Source: CADEDV01 sp036383515
GTDB lineage: Bacteria > Bacteroidota > Bacteroidia > Chitinophagales > Chitinophagaceae
Direction of reading: 5' to 3'
DNA length: 64,000 nt
Assembly: GCA_036383515.1 (NCBI GenBank)
Contig: DASVOE010000006.1
Location: 1-64,000, forward strand
Of this stretch, positions 44,550-52,490 are shown piece after piece. Under the pieces are notes generated by a model. That model searched no databases, was not told the DNA's origin, and saw only the letters and a program-made list of their open reading frames with translations. Position 1 is the first letter of the stretch. Every line of letters starts with the position of its first letter. A program made the position numbers and the translations under genes.

Positions 44550-46154
44550 TTAAGGTTTTTCTATCCTGAACCAATCCACATCTGCAAAACCCGAATCATT
44601 TGTTTTTACCGTTCTCGTACAAAACAAACCCATCTTTGCACCTACCCATCTTCCCGGTCTTGCAATTAATTTATCGCCGATTGGTTTGAAGGTAACACCA
44701 TCTTCACTATAACTGAATTCGCAAACAGCACCCTTACTCACTTTTGCCCTGAAATAAATAGCTGCACTGCTGATCTTGTCACCATCCTGTATTGTTTCTA
44801 TATTTCTTTTATCAGCGTTTTTGCAATAGCTGAAAGAAATATAATTACCATCTGCTTTTTTTACCAGCGACAGATAAGCATAATCAGTTCCAAAAACAAT
44901 CAGTCCTGCCCGCTCACCTTCCAGTCTTGGTTTGAAAGTTAGTTTAGTAGTGGCTATAAATTCATCGGCCGGAAATTTTTGCATTAAAAGGTTGGGAACA
45001 TCCCAATAGTTTTTACTGCTATCCGGCAGGGGATAAGAGAACAACCGCAATTTATCGCCGGTCAAAAAAAACCAGTAGGGTTGCGGGTTCGCCTGCCATT
45101 GCCATTGAAGGCTTAGTTTTCTTTCATTGAATTCATCTGATTCTGCCGGAGATGTTATGGGAAATGTTTTCCCAACGTTTGGCTTTTTATAAACGAGTAC
45201 CGGTTCGCCCTTACCATCACCGTCCTTATCGGCACCGATCACCGGCCAGTCATTCACCCATTTCATCGGTTGCAGGTGAACTACTCTTCCATAAGCATCT
45301 TTATCCTGGAAATGCAGGAACCAATCTTCGCCCGTCTTTGTATTTACCCATGCTCCCTGGTGTGGGCCATTTACGGTTGTTGTTCCCTGGTCCATCACTA
45401 CTTTTCTTTCATAGGGACCATATACGTTTTTACTTCGTAAAACCAATTGCCATCCTGTGGCTACGCCACCCGCGGGTGCAAAGATGTAATAGTAACCATT
45501 GCGTTTATAAAACTTAGGGCCTTCAATGGTAGGATCTGCATCATGACCATCGTAAACAATCACGCCATCGTCGGTTGTTTTCGTTCCTTCTTTATTCATC
45601 GTTTTTATAACGATCAGGCTTTTGATACCGGCACGGCTGCCTGCATAGGCATGAACGAGATAAACTTTTCCATCAGTATCCCATAACGGGCAGGGATCGA
45701 TCAATCCTTTACCGGCTTCCACCAGCACGGGATCGGTCCATGGCCCCATTATACTTTTTGCACTGGTCACATAAATGCCAAAATCAGGATCGGGATAATA
45801 AATATAAAATTGTCCGGCATGATAACGTATGGAAGGAGCCCATACTCCATTGCCATGTTGCACTTTACTGAAATGATCAAACGGTGGTTGTCTTTTTAAT
45901 ACATGCGTGATAATGGTCCAGTTAACGAGATCTTTGGAATGAAGTACCGGTAATCCCGGAGCATGATTAAAACTGGAAGACACTAAATAAAAATCATCTC
46001 CTACCCGCACCACATCAGGATCACTATAGTCTGCATTGATAACAGGGTTTTTATAAGTACCATTGCCATTATCTGCTATCCATACGGTTGATTTGTTTTG
46101 AGCAGGGATAACATAAAAAGTCAGCAGGAATAGTATTGCCAGGAGAAACTTCAT
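44550..46154 (-). CDS. GH43 family glycoside hydrolase (arabinofuranosidase/xylosidase type)
   Basis: 534 residues with a signal peptide (MKFLLAILFLLTFYVIPAQ). The five-bladed propeller has the three acidic positions in INADYSDPDVVRVGDD (base), GKGLIDPCPLWD and DPTIEGPKFYKRNGYYY (acid). A C-terminal beta-sandwich of about 200 residues (DEFNERKLSLQWQWQANP and on) is the GH43 C2/DUF1349-like domain. In this locus, arabinose side chains of pectin are the likely substrate and the product would feed araA/B/D. Confidence 0.92.
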   Translation of the reverse strand: MKFLLAILFLLTFYVIPAQNKSTVWIADNGNGTYKNPVINADYSDPDVVRVGDDFYLVSSSFNHAPGLPVLHSKDLVNWTIITHVLKRQPPFDHFSKVQHGNGVWAPSIRYHAGQFYIYYPDPDFGIYVTSAKSIMGPWTDPVLVEAGKGLIDPCPLWDTDGKVYLVHAYAGSRAGIKSLIVIKTMNKEGTKTTDDGVIVYDGHDADPTIEGPKFYKRNGYYYIFAPAGGVATGWQLVLRSKNVYGPYERKVVMDQGTTTVNGPHQGAWVNTKTGEDWFLHFQDKDAYGRVVHLQPMKWVNDWPVIGADKDGDGKGEPVLVYKKPNVGKTFPITSPAESDEFNERKLSLQWQWQANPQPYWFFLTGDKLRLFSYPLPDSSKNYWDVPNLLMQKFPADEFIATTKLTFKPRLEGERAGLIVFGTDYAYLSLVKKADGNYISFSYCKNADKRNIETIQDGDKISSAAIYFRAKVSKGAVCEFSYSEDGVTFKPIGDKLIARPGRWVGAKMGLFCTRTVKTNDSGFADVDWFRIEKP

Positions 46155-46164
46155 TAGCTTATGA

Positions 46165-47067
46165 TTACAAGGCGGTGAGCCAGTTTTTTAATCGCTCCAT
46201 CCAGTTGTCTGTTGTTGTTTTATTAAACATGCCAAATCCATGTCCGCCTTTTGGATAGAGATGCATTTCGACAGGCACTTTATTTTTAATACAGGCCTGG
46301 TAATAGCGGATGCTGTTCTCTACCGGCACCGTCCCATCATCACCTGCATGCACTAAAAAACTGGGTGGCGTTTTGGTTGTTACCTGCAATTCATTCGAGA
46401 AAAGTTTTATTTTTTCTGCCGCAGCATTACTTCCCACTAAATTATTTCTTGATCCCTTATGTGCTATCGTACTGTCGAAACTAATAACAGGATAAATGAG
46501 AATTGCAAAATCGGGACGAACAGAAGTTGTATCGGTATTGGTTAGATCAGCTTTGGTTTGAAAATGAGTAGCGGCGGTGGCTGCTACATGACCTCCAGCC
46601 GAAAATCCCATGATTCCTACCTGGTCTTTATTGATACCCCATTCTGCTGCATTGCTCCTTACTAAACGGATGGCCTGCTGTGCATCCTGTAAAGGAGCGA
46701 TACTTCTATCTATCATTGTAGTATCATCAGGAAGACGATACTTTAATACAAATGCAGTGATTCCCCATTTGTTCATTTCTTCAGCTACTCTTGTTCCTTC
46801 TTTATCAAAAGCAAGAATAGAATAACCACCACCGGGACAAATGATCACAGCTTTTCCATTAGGATGATCCGGTTTATAAAGTGTAACGGAGGGTACACTC
46901 ACTTTGGCAATCCGTGTTACATTATCCCTGAAGATGGAATTTTCTTTATTGGGCGCTGCAATGGAATTAGGCACTCCATTTTTATACAGGGCTATTTCTT
47001 TGCCGCTTTGCGCCAACAATGTTGTTCCCAGGCAAACAATGAATAAAAGAACGCTTATACATTTCAT
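46165..47067 (-). CDS. Secreted alpha/beta-hydrolase esterase
   Basis: 300 residues from ATG 47067, opening a signal peptide (MKCISVLLFIVCLGTTLLAQ). The esterase/lipase fold shows AVIICPGGGYSILAFDKEG (oxyanion region), IMGFSAGGHVAA (nucleophile Ser), HAGDDGTVPVENS (acid) and YPKGGHGFGMF (His). Family members in plant-polymer loci remove acetyl groups from xylan or pectin. It has its own promoter region with a -7 element and the shared 21-bp site. It heads a unit with GH43 and DUF4440. Confidence 0.88.
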   Translation of the reverse strand: MKCISVLLFIVCLGTTLLAQSGKEIALYKNGVPNSIAAPNKENSIFRDNVTRIAKVSVPSVTLYKPDHPNGKAVIICPGGGYSILAFDKEGTRVAEEMNKWGITAFVLKYRLPDDTTMIDRSIAPLQDAQQAIRLVRSNAAEWGINKDQVGIMGFSAGGHVAATAATHFQTKADLTNTDTTSVRPDFAILIYPVISFDSTIAHKGSRNNLVGSNAAAEKIKLFSNELQVTTKTPPSFLVHAGDDGTVPVENSIRYYQACIKNKVPVEMHLYPKGGHGFGMFNKTTTDNWMERLKNWLTAL

Positions 47068-47096
47068 AGTATATGACAATTGAATATAGCTGTCCT

Positions 47097-47161
47097 CAAA
47101 CTTAAACTGATTCGGTGTAAGCCCTGGTTTTGGTAGCAGGTATTTACGCAATCGTTGCCGG
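47097..47161 (-). promoter_or_regulatory. Promoter and shared operator upstream of the esterase gene
   Basis: A -7 element TAAGTTTG (47104-47097) fits TAnnTTTG. No -33 TTTG is present at the normal spacing. The 21-bp site at 47141-47161 lies 36 bases before it, the same layout as at GH28, which suits an activator. Confidence 0.6.
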
Positions 47162-47198
47162 TCTTTACTTATAGATTTACCATTGCTTTGATTACGAT

Positions 47199-47990
47199 TT
47201 ATTGTGCATTGGCCAAAGCCCTGTCAAGGTGAACATACCCTCCATCCACGTATACTAATTGCCCAGTTGTATGACTTGATTTTGCTGATAACAAAAATGC
47301 AACTGTATTGGCGATCTCTTCCGATGTTGTCATACGATTCTCTAATGGGATCTTCGCTTCTATTTCTTTCAATTTTTCCTGTGGGTTAGGCAATGTTTCG
47401 ATCCAGCGGGCATATAAGGGGGTAAAACATTCTGCCACTACTACAGCATTTACACGAATGCCGTATTTTAATAATTCAACAGCCCATTCTCTTGTCAGTG
47501 CATTGCGGCCGCCGTTACTTGCTGCATAGGCAGACGTATTGCCCTGCCCGGTATCCGCCGTTTTGGAAGTGATATTGACGATAGCTCCTTTTGATTTCTT
47601 TAATTCAGGCAATGCATGATGAGCCAACAGATAGTAGTGAATAAGATTTTTATGCAGGGAGGCCATGAACTTTTCATAATCACCGTTCTCTAACCCTACG
47701 CCATCATTTACACCAGCATTGTTTACCAACCCATCAATACGATTGAACTCTTTGATAATTTTTCCTATCGCTTTTTCACATTCGGTGGCGCTGGTCAGTT
47801 CAGCCGCCACCTGGAAAGCTTTGCCACCTGCTGCTTCAATGGCTTTTATTGTTTTCAGGTTATCTTCTTCACTTCTGCCAATAATAACAGGAATGGCTCC
47901 TTCAGCGGCCAGCATTTTTACAATGCCTTCACCTATTCCTTTGGCACCACCACTTACGATGATCACTTTGTCTTTTAATTGGAGATCCAT
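47199..47990 (-). CDS. SDR dehydrogenase, probable L-fucose (or L-rhamnose) 1-dehydrogenase
   Basis: 263 residues. The cofactor motif GGAKGIG is at 14-20, NNAG at 90-93 and the catalytic Ser and Tyr at about 142 and 155. The usual YxxxK lysine is Asn here (YAASN, Asn 159; codon AAC). The segment TPLYARWIETLPNP and the end VDGGYVHLDRAL match L-fucose dehydrogenases of the Xanthomonas-type oxidative pathway. It would oxidise the sugar to the 1,5-lactone, the substrate of the neighbouring lactonase. The assignment rests on family pattern and gene neighbours; activity without the lysine is open. Confidence 0.75.
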   Translation of the reverse strand: MDLQLKDKVIIVSGGAKGIGEGIVKMLAAEGAIPVIIGRSEEDNLKTIKAIEAAGGKAFQVAAELTSATECEKAIGKIIKEFNRIDGLVNNAGVNDGVGLENGDYEKFMASLHKNLIHYYLLAHHALPELKKSKGAIVNITSKTADTGQGNTSAYAASNGGRNALTREWAVELLKYGIRVNAVVVAECFTPLYARWIETLPNPQEKLKEIEAKIPLENRMTTSEEIANTVAFLLSAKSSHTTGQLVYVDGGYVHLDRALANAQ

Positions 47991-48066
47991 GATGTATATT
48001 TTTTCACGAAGACATAAAGTTCGTTAAGAATAATAACTTGTACTCTTCATTGCATTGTGAGATATT

Positions 48067-48888
48067 TTACAGGCTATAAAACTGAATCGCATTTCCACCC
48101 AACACCTTTTCCCTATCATCTTCACTATAATTCTCCATATATTTTTCCACTAAGCTTTTCCATTGCACATAAATACCTGCTACAAGTATAACCGGCCAGT
48201 CGGTTCCAAATAGCAACCTGTCCACACCAAACGCATCAAATACAACATCGAAGTATGGATAAAAATCACCTGCACTCCACTCCTTCCACTTTGCCTCCGT
48301 AAACAATCCAGAGAGTTTACAGCATACGTTAGGCTGCTTTGCTATTTGCTGTATATCGTTTTTCCATTGCGTAATATTCTTTTTAGCAATATCGGGTTTG
48401 GCGCAATGATCGATCACAAATTTTTGCTCCGGAAATTTTGAAACAAATTCAATCGCCGGTTTCAACTGGTGATGATAGATAAGAATATCATACGTATAGT
48501 TATACTGCTGTAAGGCAGCAATGCCTCTTTGAAAATCGGGTCTTACTAAAAAATCATCCGGTTCGCCCTGCACCACATGTCTCCACCCCTTAATGACAGG
48601 ATACTGTAAAAAATACTGCAATCTTTCTTCAATGTTCTCATTCTGCAGATCGATCCATCCCACTACTCCTTTTATGATGCTATGTGTCTTTGCGAGTTCT
48701 ACCAGGAAATGTGTTTCCAATTCTGACTGATCGGCCTGCACCGCCACACAACCATCAATACCATTTCTTTTTAACGTACCGGAAATGGTTTGCGGCAGGT
48801 AATCCTGCTGCAAAATTTTCATGTTGTCCATCCATGTATCCCGCACTTTATCATACTCCCAAAAATGGACATGTGCATCAACCTGCAT
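48067..48888 (-). CDS. Amidohydrolase-2 family sugar lactonase
   Basis: 273 residues. Metal-site motifs are DAHVHFW at the N-terminus, VIDHCAKPDI in the middle and LLFGTDWPV near the end, as in COG3618 lactonases acting on L-fucono- or L-rhamnono-1,5-lactone. It would open the lactone made by the SDR next to it. Its start overlaps the end of the FAH gene by 11 bases, so the genes are co-transcribed. Confidence 0.85.
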   Translation of the reverse strand: MQVDAHVHFWEYDKVRDTWMDNMKILQQDYLPQTISGTLKRNGIDGCVAVQADQSELETHFLVELAKTHSIIKGVVGWIDLQNENIEERLQYFLQYPVIKGWRHVVQGEPDDFLVRPDFQRGIAALQQYNYTYDILIYHHQLKPAIEFVSKFPEQKFVIDHCAKPDIAKKNITQWKNDIQQIAKQPNVCCKLSGLFTEAKWKEWSAGDFYPYFDVVFDAFGVDRLLFGTDWPVILVAGIYVQWKSLVEKYMENYSEDDREKVLGGNAIQFYSL

Positions 48889-49732
48889 ACTTCACACATT
48901 TTTGTTTCGATTCACCCAGGCCATCAATACCCAACTCCATCACATCTCCCGGTTTTAAATATACCGGCGGATTGAAACCCAATCCTACACCTGCCGGTGT
49001 GCCGGTAGAAATAATATCACCCGGCAGCAAGGTCATGAACTGGCTTACGTAAGCAATTAAAAAAGGTATATTGAAAATAAGATTCGCTGTAGTTCCATTC
49101 TGCATTAGCTGGCCATTTACTTTCAGCCACAATTTTATATTGTGTATATCAGCGATCTCTTCTTTAGTAACCAGCCATGGACCGAATGGTGCAAACGTAT
49201 CACAACCTTTTCCTTTATCCCAGGTGCCTCCTTTTTCTAATTGAAATTCCCGCTCACTGATATCATTATGCAAGCAATAGCCCGCCACATAATCCATAGC
49301 ATTAGCTTCACTTACATAACTGGCTTTTGCACCCATCACTACAGCCAGCTCCACTTCCCAGTCTGTCTTTACTGAGTTCTTTGGAATAACCACTTCATCA
49401 AACGGTCCGCAAATGGCCGTTGTCGCTTTCATAAAGATCACCGGTTCTGTTGGTGGTGTTGCGTTGGTTTCTTTAGCATGATCGGCATAGTTCAACCCGA
49501 TGCAAATGATCTTTGAGGGACGGGCAACAGGTGCCCCTAATCTTACCGTTGCTGCCACTTTCGGCAGCATGGTTTTATTTTGCTCTACCATCCATGCCAG
49601 GTGAGCCACGCCACCATTGGCAAAAAAGGATTCATCATAGTCTTTGATAAAACCAGAAACATCAAAAAACGCATTGTTGATACAAACACCGGGTTTTTCT
49701 TTACCGGGTTCTCCAAATCGAATTAATTTCAT
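48878..49732 (-). CDS. FAH-family hydrolase, probable 2,4-diketo-3-deoxy-L-fuconate (or rhamnonate) hydrolase
   Basis: 284 residues. The C-terminal FAH domain shows CIGLNYADHAKETN, FMKATTAI, DWEVELAVVMG (metal Glu), CLHNDISEREFQ and TLLPGDIISTGTPAGVGLG. Family members in sugar-acid routes split diketo acids into pyruvate and L-lactate, the last step of the non-phosphorylating deoxyhexose pathway. The neighbours (lactonase and two SDRs) support this. The small N-terminal domain of about 70 residues is normal. Confidence 0.88.
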   Translation of the reverse strand: MKLIRFGEPGKEKPGVCINNAFFDVSGFIKDYDESFFANGGVAHLAWMVEQNKTMLPKVAATVRLGAPVARPSKIICIGLNYADHAKETNATPPTEPVIFMKATTAICGPFDEVVIPKNSVKTDWEVELAVVMGAKASYVSEANAMDYVAGYCLHNDISEREFQLEKGGTWDKGKGCDTFAPFGPWLVTKEEIADIHNIKLWLKVNGQLMQNGTTANLIFNIPFLIAYVSQFMTLLPGDIISTGTPAGVGLGFNPPVYLKPGDVMELGIDGLGESKQKCVKYAG

Positions 49733-49992
49733 AAAGCCTCCTCCCGACCTTCCCCGTTAGGGGGAGGCCATCCTGGCACAGCCCTAATAGAAGGAAAATC
49801 ATTTTTATTTTTTAATTTATATAATACTGAAACATTTACTTTCTTCTATTAATATTTAATTAATCCTGTAATTCTATTCAGCAACCCACCCCAGGGCTTA
49901 AAGTTCTATTTTCACTTTATAGCTCCTCCCGAGGAGGGGAAGTTTTCCGATCATAGGAAATTACCCTTCCTCCGGAGGGGTTTGGGAAGACT
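49733..49992. repeat. Cluster of CT/GA-rich inverted repeats
   Basis: 260 bases without a gene. They hold GCCTCC..GGGGAGGC (49736-49768), CTCCTC..GAGGAG (49923-49936), TTTCC..GGAAA near 49944-49960 and CCTCCGGAGG (49969-49978). They separate the FAH gene from the second SDR gene and could act as RNA hairpins that tune mRNA stability or end transcription; there is no clear T tract. Confidence 0.65.
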
Positions 49993-50766
49993 TTAATTAT
50001 TCAGTTTAATAAATCCTCCGTCAATCGGGTAATCACAACCGGTAATAAAAGAAGCTTCATCGCTACAGAGATATAAAACCAAAAAAGCAATTTCTCCGGG
50101 CTCTCCCATTCTTCCTATTGGCTGGCTCTTTGATAATTTTTCAAACATCTCTTTCTCCTTACCGGGGTAATTCTTATTTATAAACCCATCAACAAACGGT
50201 GTATGCACCCTTGCCGGTGAGATACAGTTGCAACGGATATTATGATTGAGATAATCTTTGGCAGTTGATAGTGTCATTCCTACTACGGCACCTTTGGTCA
50301 TGGAGTAGGCGAACCGGTCAGGTATACCCACTGATGAAGCAATGGAAGCCATATTTAAAATGCTGCCGCCTTTTTGTTTCATATGTGGTATCACTGCCTG
50401 CAGGCAATTATAAACACCTTTCACATTTATATTGAACAGGCGATTGAAATCTTCTTCTGAAGTGGATTCTACATTACCTACATGCGCCACCCCGGCATTG
50501 TTGACAAGAATATCAATGCTACCTGCAGATGACATGATATCGTCTGCAATCTTTTTTACCTGCTGCTGGTTACTGACATCACATTTAACTGCAAAACTTT
50601 TTCCTCCGTCTTCTTCAATTTCAGTTTTTGTTTGCGCAGCAGCCTTTTCATCAAAATCCAGCAGGTGTACTGCTGCTCCCTGTTGTGCAAAGAGTTTGGC
50701 AATCGCTTTACCGATACCGCTTCCGGCACCCGTTACAATAGCTGTCTTATTTTTTAAACTAAACAT
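49993..50766 (-). CDS. SDR dehydrogenase, probable 2-keto-3-deoxy-L-fuconate (or rhamnonate) dehydrogenase
   Basis: 257 residues. Classical SDR marks are intact: TGAGSGIG at 12-19, NNAGVAH, SIASSVG and YSMTK (catalytic Tyr and Lys), and CNCISPARVHTPF, PIGRMGEPGEIA. In the diketo-hydrolase route the enzyme oxidises the 2-keto-3-deoxy acid at C4 with NAD, giving the substrate for the FAH enzyme. It lies four bases after the mutarotase gene. The assignment over other SDR roles rests on context. Confidence 0.8.
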   Translation of the reverse strand: MFSLKNKTAIVTGAGSGIGKAIAKLFAQQGAAVHLLDFDEKAAAQTKTEIEEDGGKSFAVKCDVSNQQQVKKIADDIMSSAGSIDILVNNAGVAHVGNVESTSEEDFNRLFNINVKGVYNCLQAVIPHMKQKGGSILNMASIASSVGIPDRFAYSMTKGAVVGMTLSTAKDYLNHNIRCNCISPARVHTPFVDGFINKNYPGKEKEMFEKLSKSQPIGRMGEPGEIAFLVLYLCSDEASFITGCDYPIDGGFIKLNN

Positions 50767-50769
50767 ATT

Positions 50770-51099
50770 CTACAACGAAAATATTTTATTCATCAATATC
50801 CATTTTTCACCGGGCTTGCTTCCGGGCATTGCCTGCTGGTATTTCCACATCAGTTGTTCCCATTCCTGCACTTTTTCATTTGCTGCATCTGCCTTTCCTT
50901 TGCTTTCAAAATCAAACTGCCCATTCACTTCCATGATCATAAACAACCGGTTTCCCGTGCGGTAGATCTCCAGGTTTTCAATACCTGAAGTTTGGATGCT
51001 TTGCAAAATTTCCGGCCATACACGCTGATGATAGGCTTCGTATTCAGCTATCAGTGTTTCATCATTTTTCAAATCCAATGCAAGACAATATCTTTTCAT
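50770..51099 (-). CDS. L-rhamnose mutarotase-family protein (RhaM/DUF718)
   Basis: 109 residues, the normal size of the family. Motifs are YCLALDLK, YEAYHQRVWPEILQSIQTSGI and NLEIYRTGNRLFMIMEV, followed by a WEQLMWKYQ..MPG stretch. The family interconverts anomers of L-rhamnose, and in fucose loci the same family is used for L-fucose. Here it would feed the correct anomer to the first dehydrogenase. It lies between the permease gene and the second SDR gene with 3- to 14-base gaps, so it is part of that operon. Confidence 0.9.
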   Translation of the reverse strand: MKRYCLALDLKNDETLIAEYEAYHQRVWPEILQSIQTSGIENLEIYRTGNRLFMIMEVNGQFDFESKGKADAANEKVQEWEQLMWKYQQAMPGSKPGEKWILMNKIFSL

Positions 51100-51113
51100 A
51101 ATTGATTTTCTTA

Positions 51114-52406
51114 TCAGGCTGCAGTTCTTACTTTATACCCCATAAAACCATACCAGGCAACTACAACAAAACATACCAAGGGGACTATATAGCCATATTG
51201 AATATTATTAGTTGCATCGGAAATAGCACCGAGGAGTGGCGGCAATAAGGCTCCACCCACTATAGCCATAATGATCAGGCTCGATCCCATTTTTGTATCA
51301 GTTGGGTTCATGTCTTTTATTCCCAAAGCAAAAATGGTGGGAAACATGATTGACATAAAGAAAGAGATGCCGATCAATGCATACACCGTAATCATGCCTG
51401 ATGCAAAGATTACCAATACACATAAAGCTATATTAATAATAGCATAGGCGGCCAGTAATCGCTGCGGCGGGAAATATTTCATTAAAAAAGTTCCGGCAAA
51501 ACGCCCTACCACAAATGCAGTTCCATAACCATAGCCCAGGTATTCGGAAGCTGTTTTTTCATCCATACCTACTGCATTTTTTACCACATTAATAAAGAAG
51601 CTGGCTACACATACCTGTGCCCCTACATAAAAGAATTGTGCAATGACGGCGCCACGCAGGTGCAGCATTTTTAAAATTTTACCAAAGCCGCTTCCCATTT
51701 CATCCGTGTCCTTACTATCGGGAAGTTTGCTGAAAAAAAAGATAGCTGCTATCACCAGTATGATGATGCCTAAAACAAGATAAGGTGTCTTTACCCTGTC
51801 GGCCTCTGATTGTAAATAAATGGCAAGGTCTGTTGAAGACATAGCATTGGTTTGCGCCTGGGTATGTTCGGTGCCGGATAAAATCAATTTACCGCCAATG
51901 ATCGGTGCAATCAATACTGCCAGTCCATTGAATGATTGTGCAAAGTTGAGTCGTTGGGTTGAAGTAGCAGGATCGCCTAAGATAGTAGCATACGGGTTGG
52001 CTGCAGTTTCTAAAAAAGTAAGTCCGCTGGCTACCACAAATAAAGCTCCCAGGAAAAAAATATACTGGCGGGTATCTGCTGCTGGTAAAAATAAAAAGCA
52101 ACCGATTGCGAATAAACACAGGCCCAGTATGATGCCGGCTTTGAATCCGTACTTACGCATTACAAAACCTGCCGGTAAAGCCATTAAAAAATAAGCAATA
52201 AATACAGCCGAATCCACTAACGAAGATTGCACATATGTCAACTGGAACGTTTTGCGTAAATGCGGTATCAGCACCGGGTCAAGGTTGTGTACAAACCCCC
52301 AGAAAAAGAACAGGCTCGTCACTAAAATAAAAGGGAATAAAAATTTACCCTTTGTTGTTTTGGCTGAACCCGTGAATAAATCCGCTGCCTGTGTTGGTAA
52401 TGCCAT
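51114..52406 (-). CDS. fucP: Sugar MFS transporter, FucP-like
   Basis: 430 residues with 12 membrane segments. FFFWGFVHNLDPVLIPHLRKTF, YFLMALPAGFVMRKYGFKAGI and FLETAANPYATILG are typical of the FucP (L-fucose:H+ symporter) branch as found in Bacteroidota. The gene heads the mutarotase/SDR set, so L-fucose is the likely cargo; L-rhamnose or another neutral sugar cannot be excluded. Confidence 0.85.
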   Translation of the reverse strand: MALPTQAADLFTGSAKTTKGKFLFPFILVTSLFFFWGFVHNLDPVLIPHLRKTFQLTYVQSSLVDSAVFIAYFLMALPAGFVMRKYGFKAGIILGLCLFAIGCFLFLPAADTRQYIFFLGALFVVASGLTFLETAANPYATILGDPATSTQRLNFAQSFNGLAVLIAPIIGGKLILSGTEHTQAQTNAMSSTDLAIYLQSEADRVKTPYLVLGIIILVIAAIFFFSKLPDSKDTDEMGSGFGKILKMLHLRGAVIAQFFYVGAQVCVASFFINVVKNAVGMDEKTASEYLGYGYGTAFVVGRFAGTFLMKYFPPQRLLAAYAIINIALCVLVIFASGMITVYALIGISFFMSIMFPTIFALGIKDMNPTDTKMGSSLIIMAIVGGALLPPLLGAISDATNNIQYGYIVPLVCFVVVAWYGFMGYKVRTAA

Positions 52407-52440
52407 CGTTGATCAGAATGTTAGTTATTAAATAGAGGTA

Positions 52441-52470
52441 TAAAAGTCCGGAATCGCTCCCGGACTTTTA
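52441..52470 (-). terminator. Hairpin between the SGLT and FucP genes
   Basis: TAAAAGTCCG and CGGACTTTTA form a 10-bp perfect stem with a 10-base loop, 21 bases after the symporter stop. The T tract is short, so termination may be partial. Confidence 0.6.
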
Positions 52471-52490
52471 TACATTATATCAGCATATTG

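Noticed and set aside
33319..49978. CT/GA-rich and CCCGATAG palindromes as attC sites
   Set aside because: They are short perfect hairpins without the long asymmetric arms, internal motif blocks or core pairs seen at 1901-5303.
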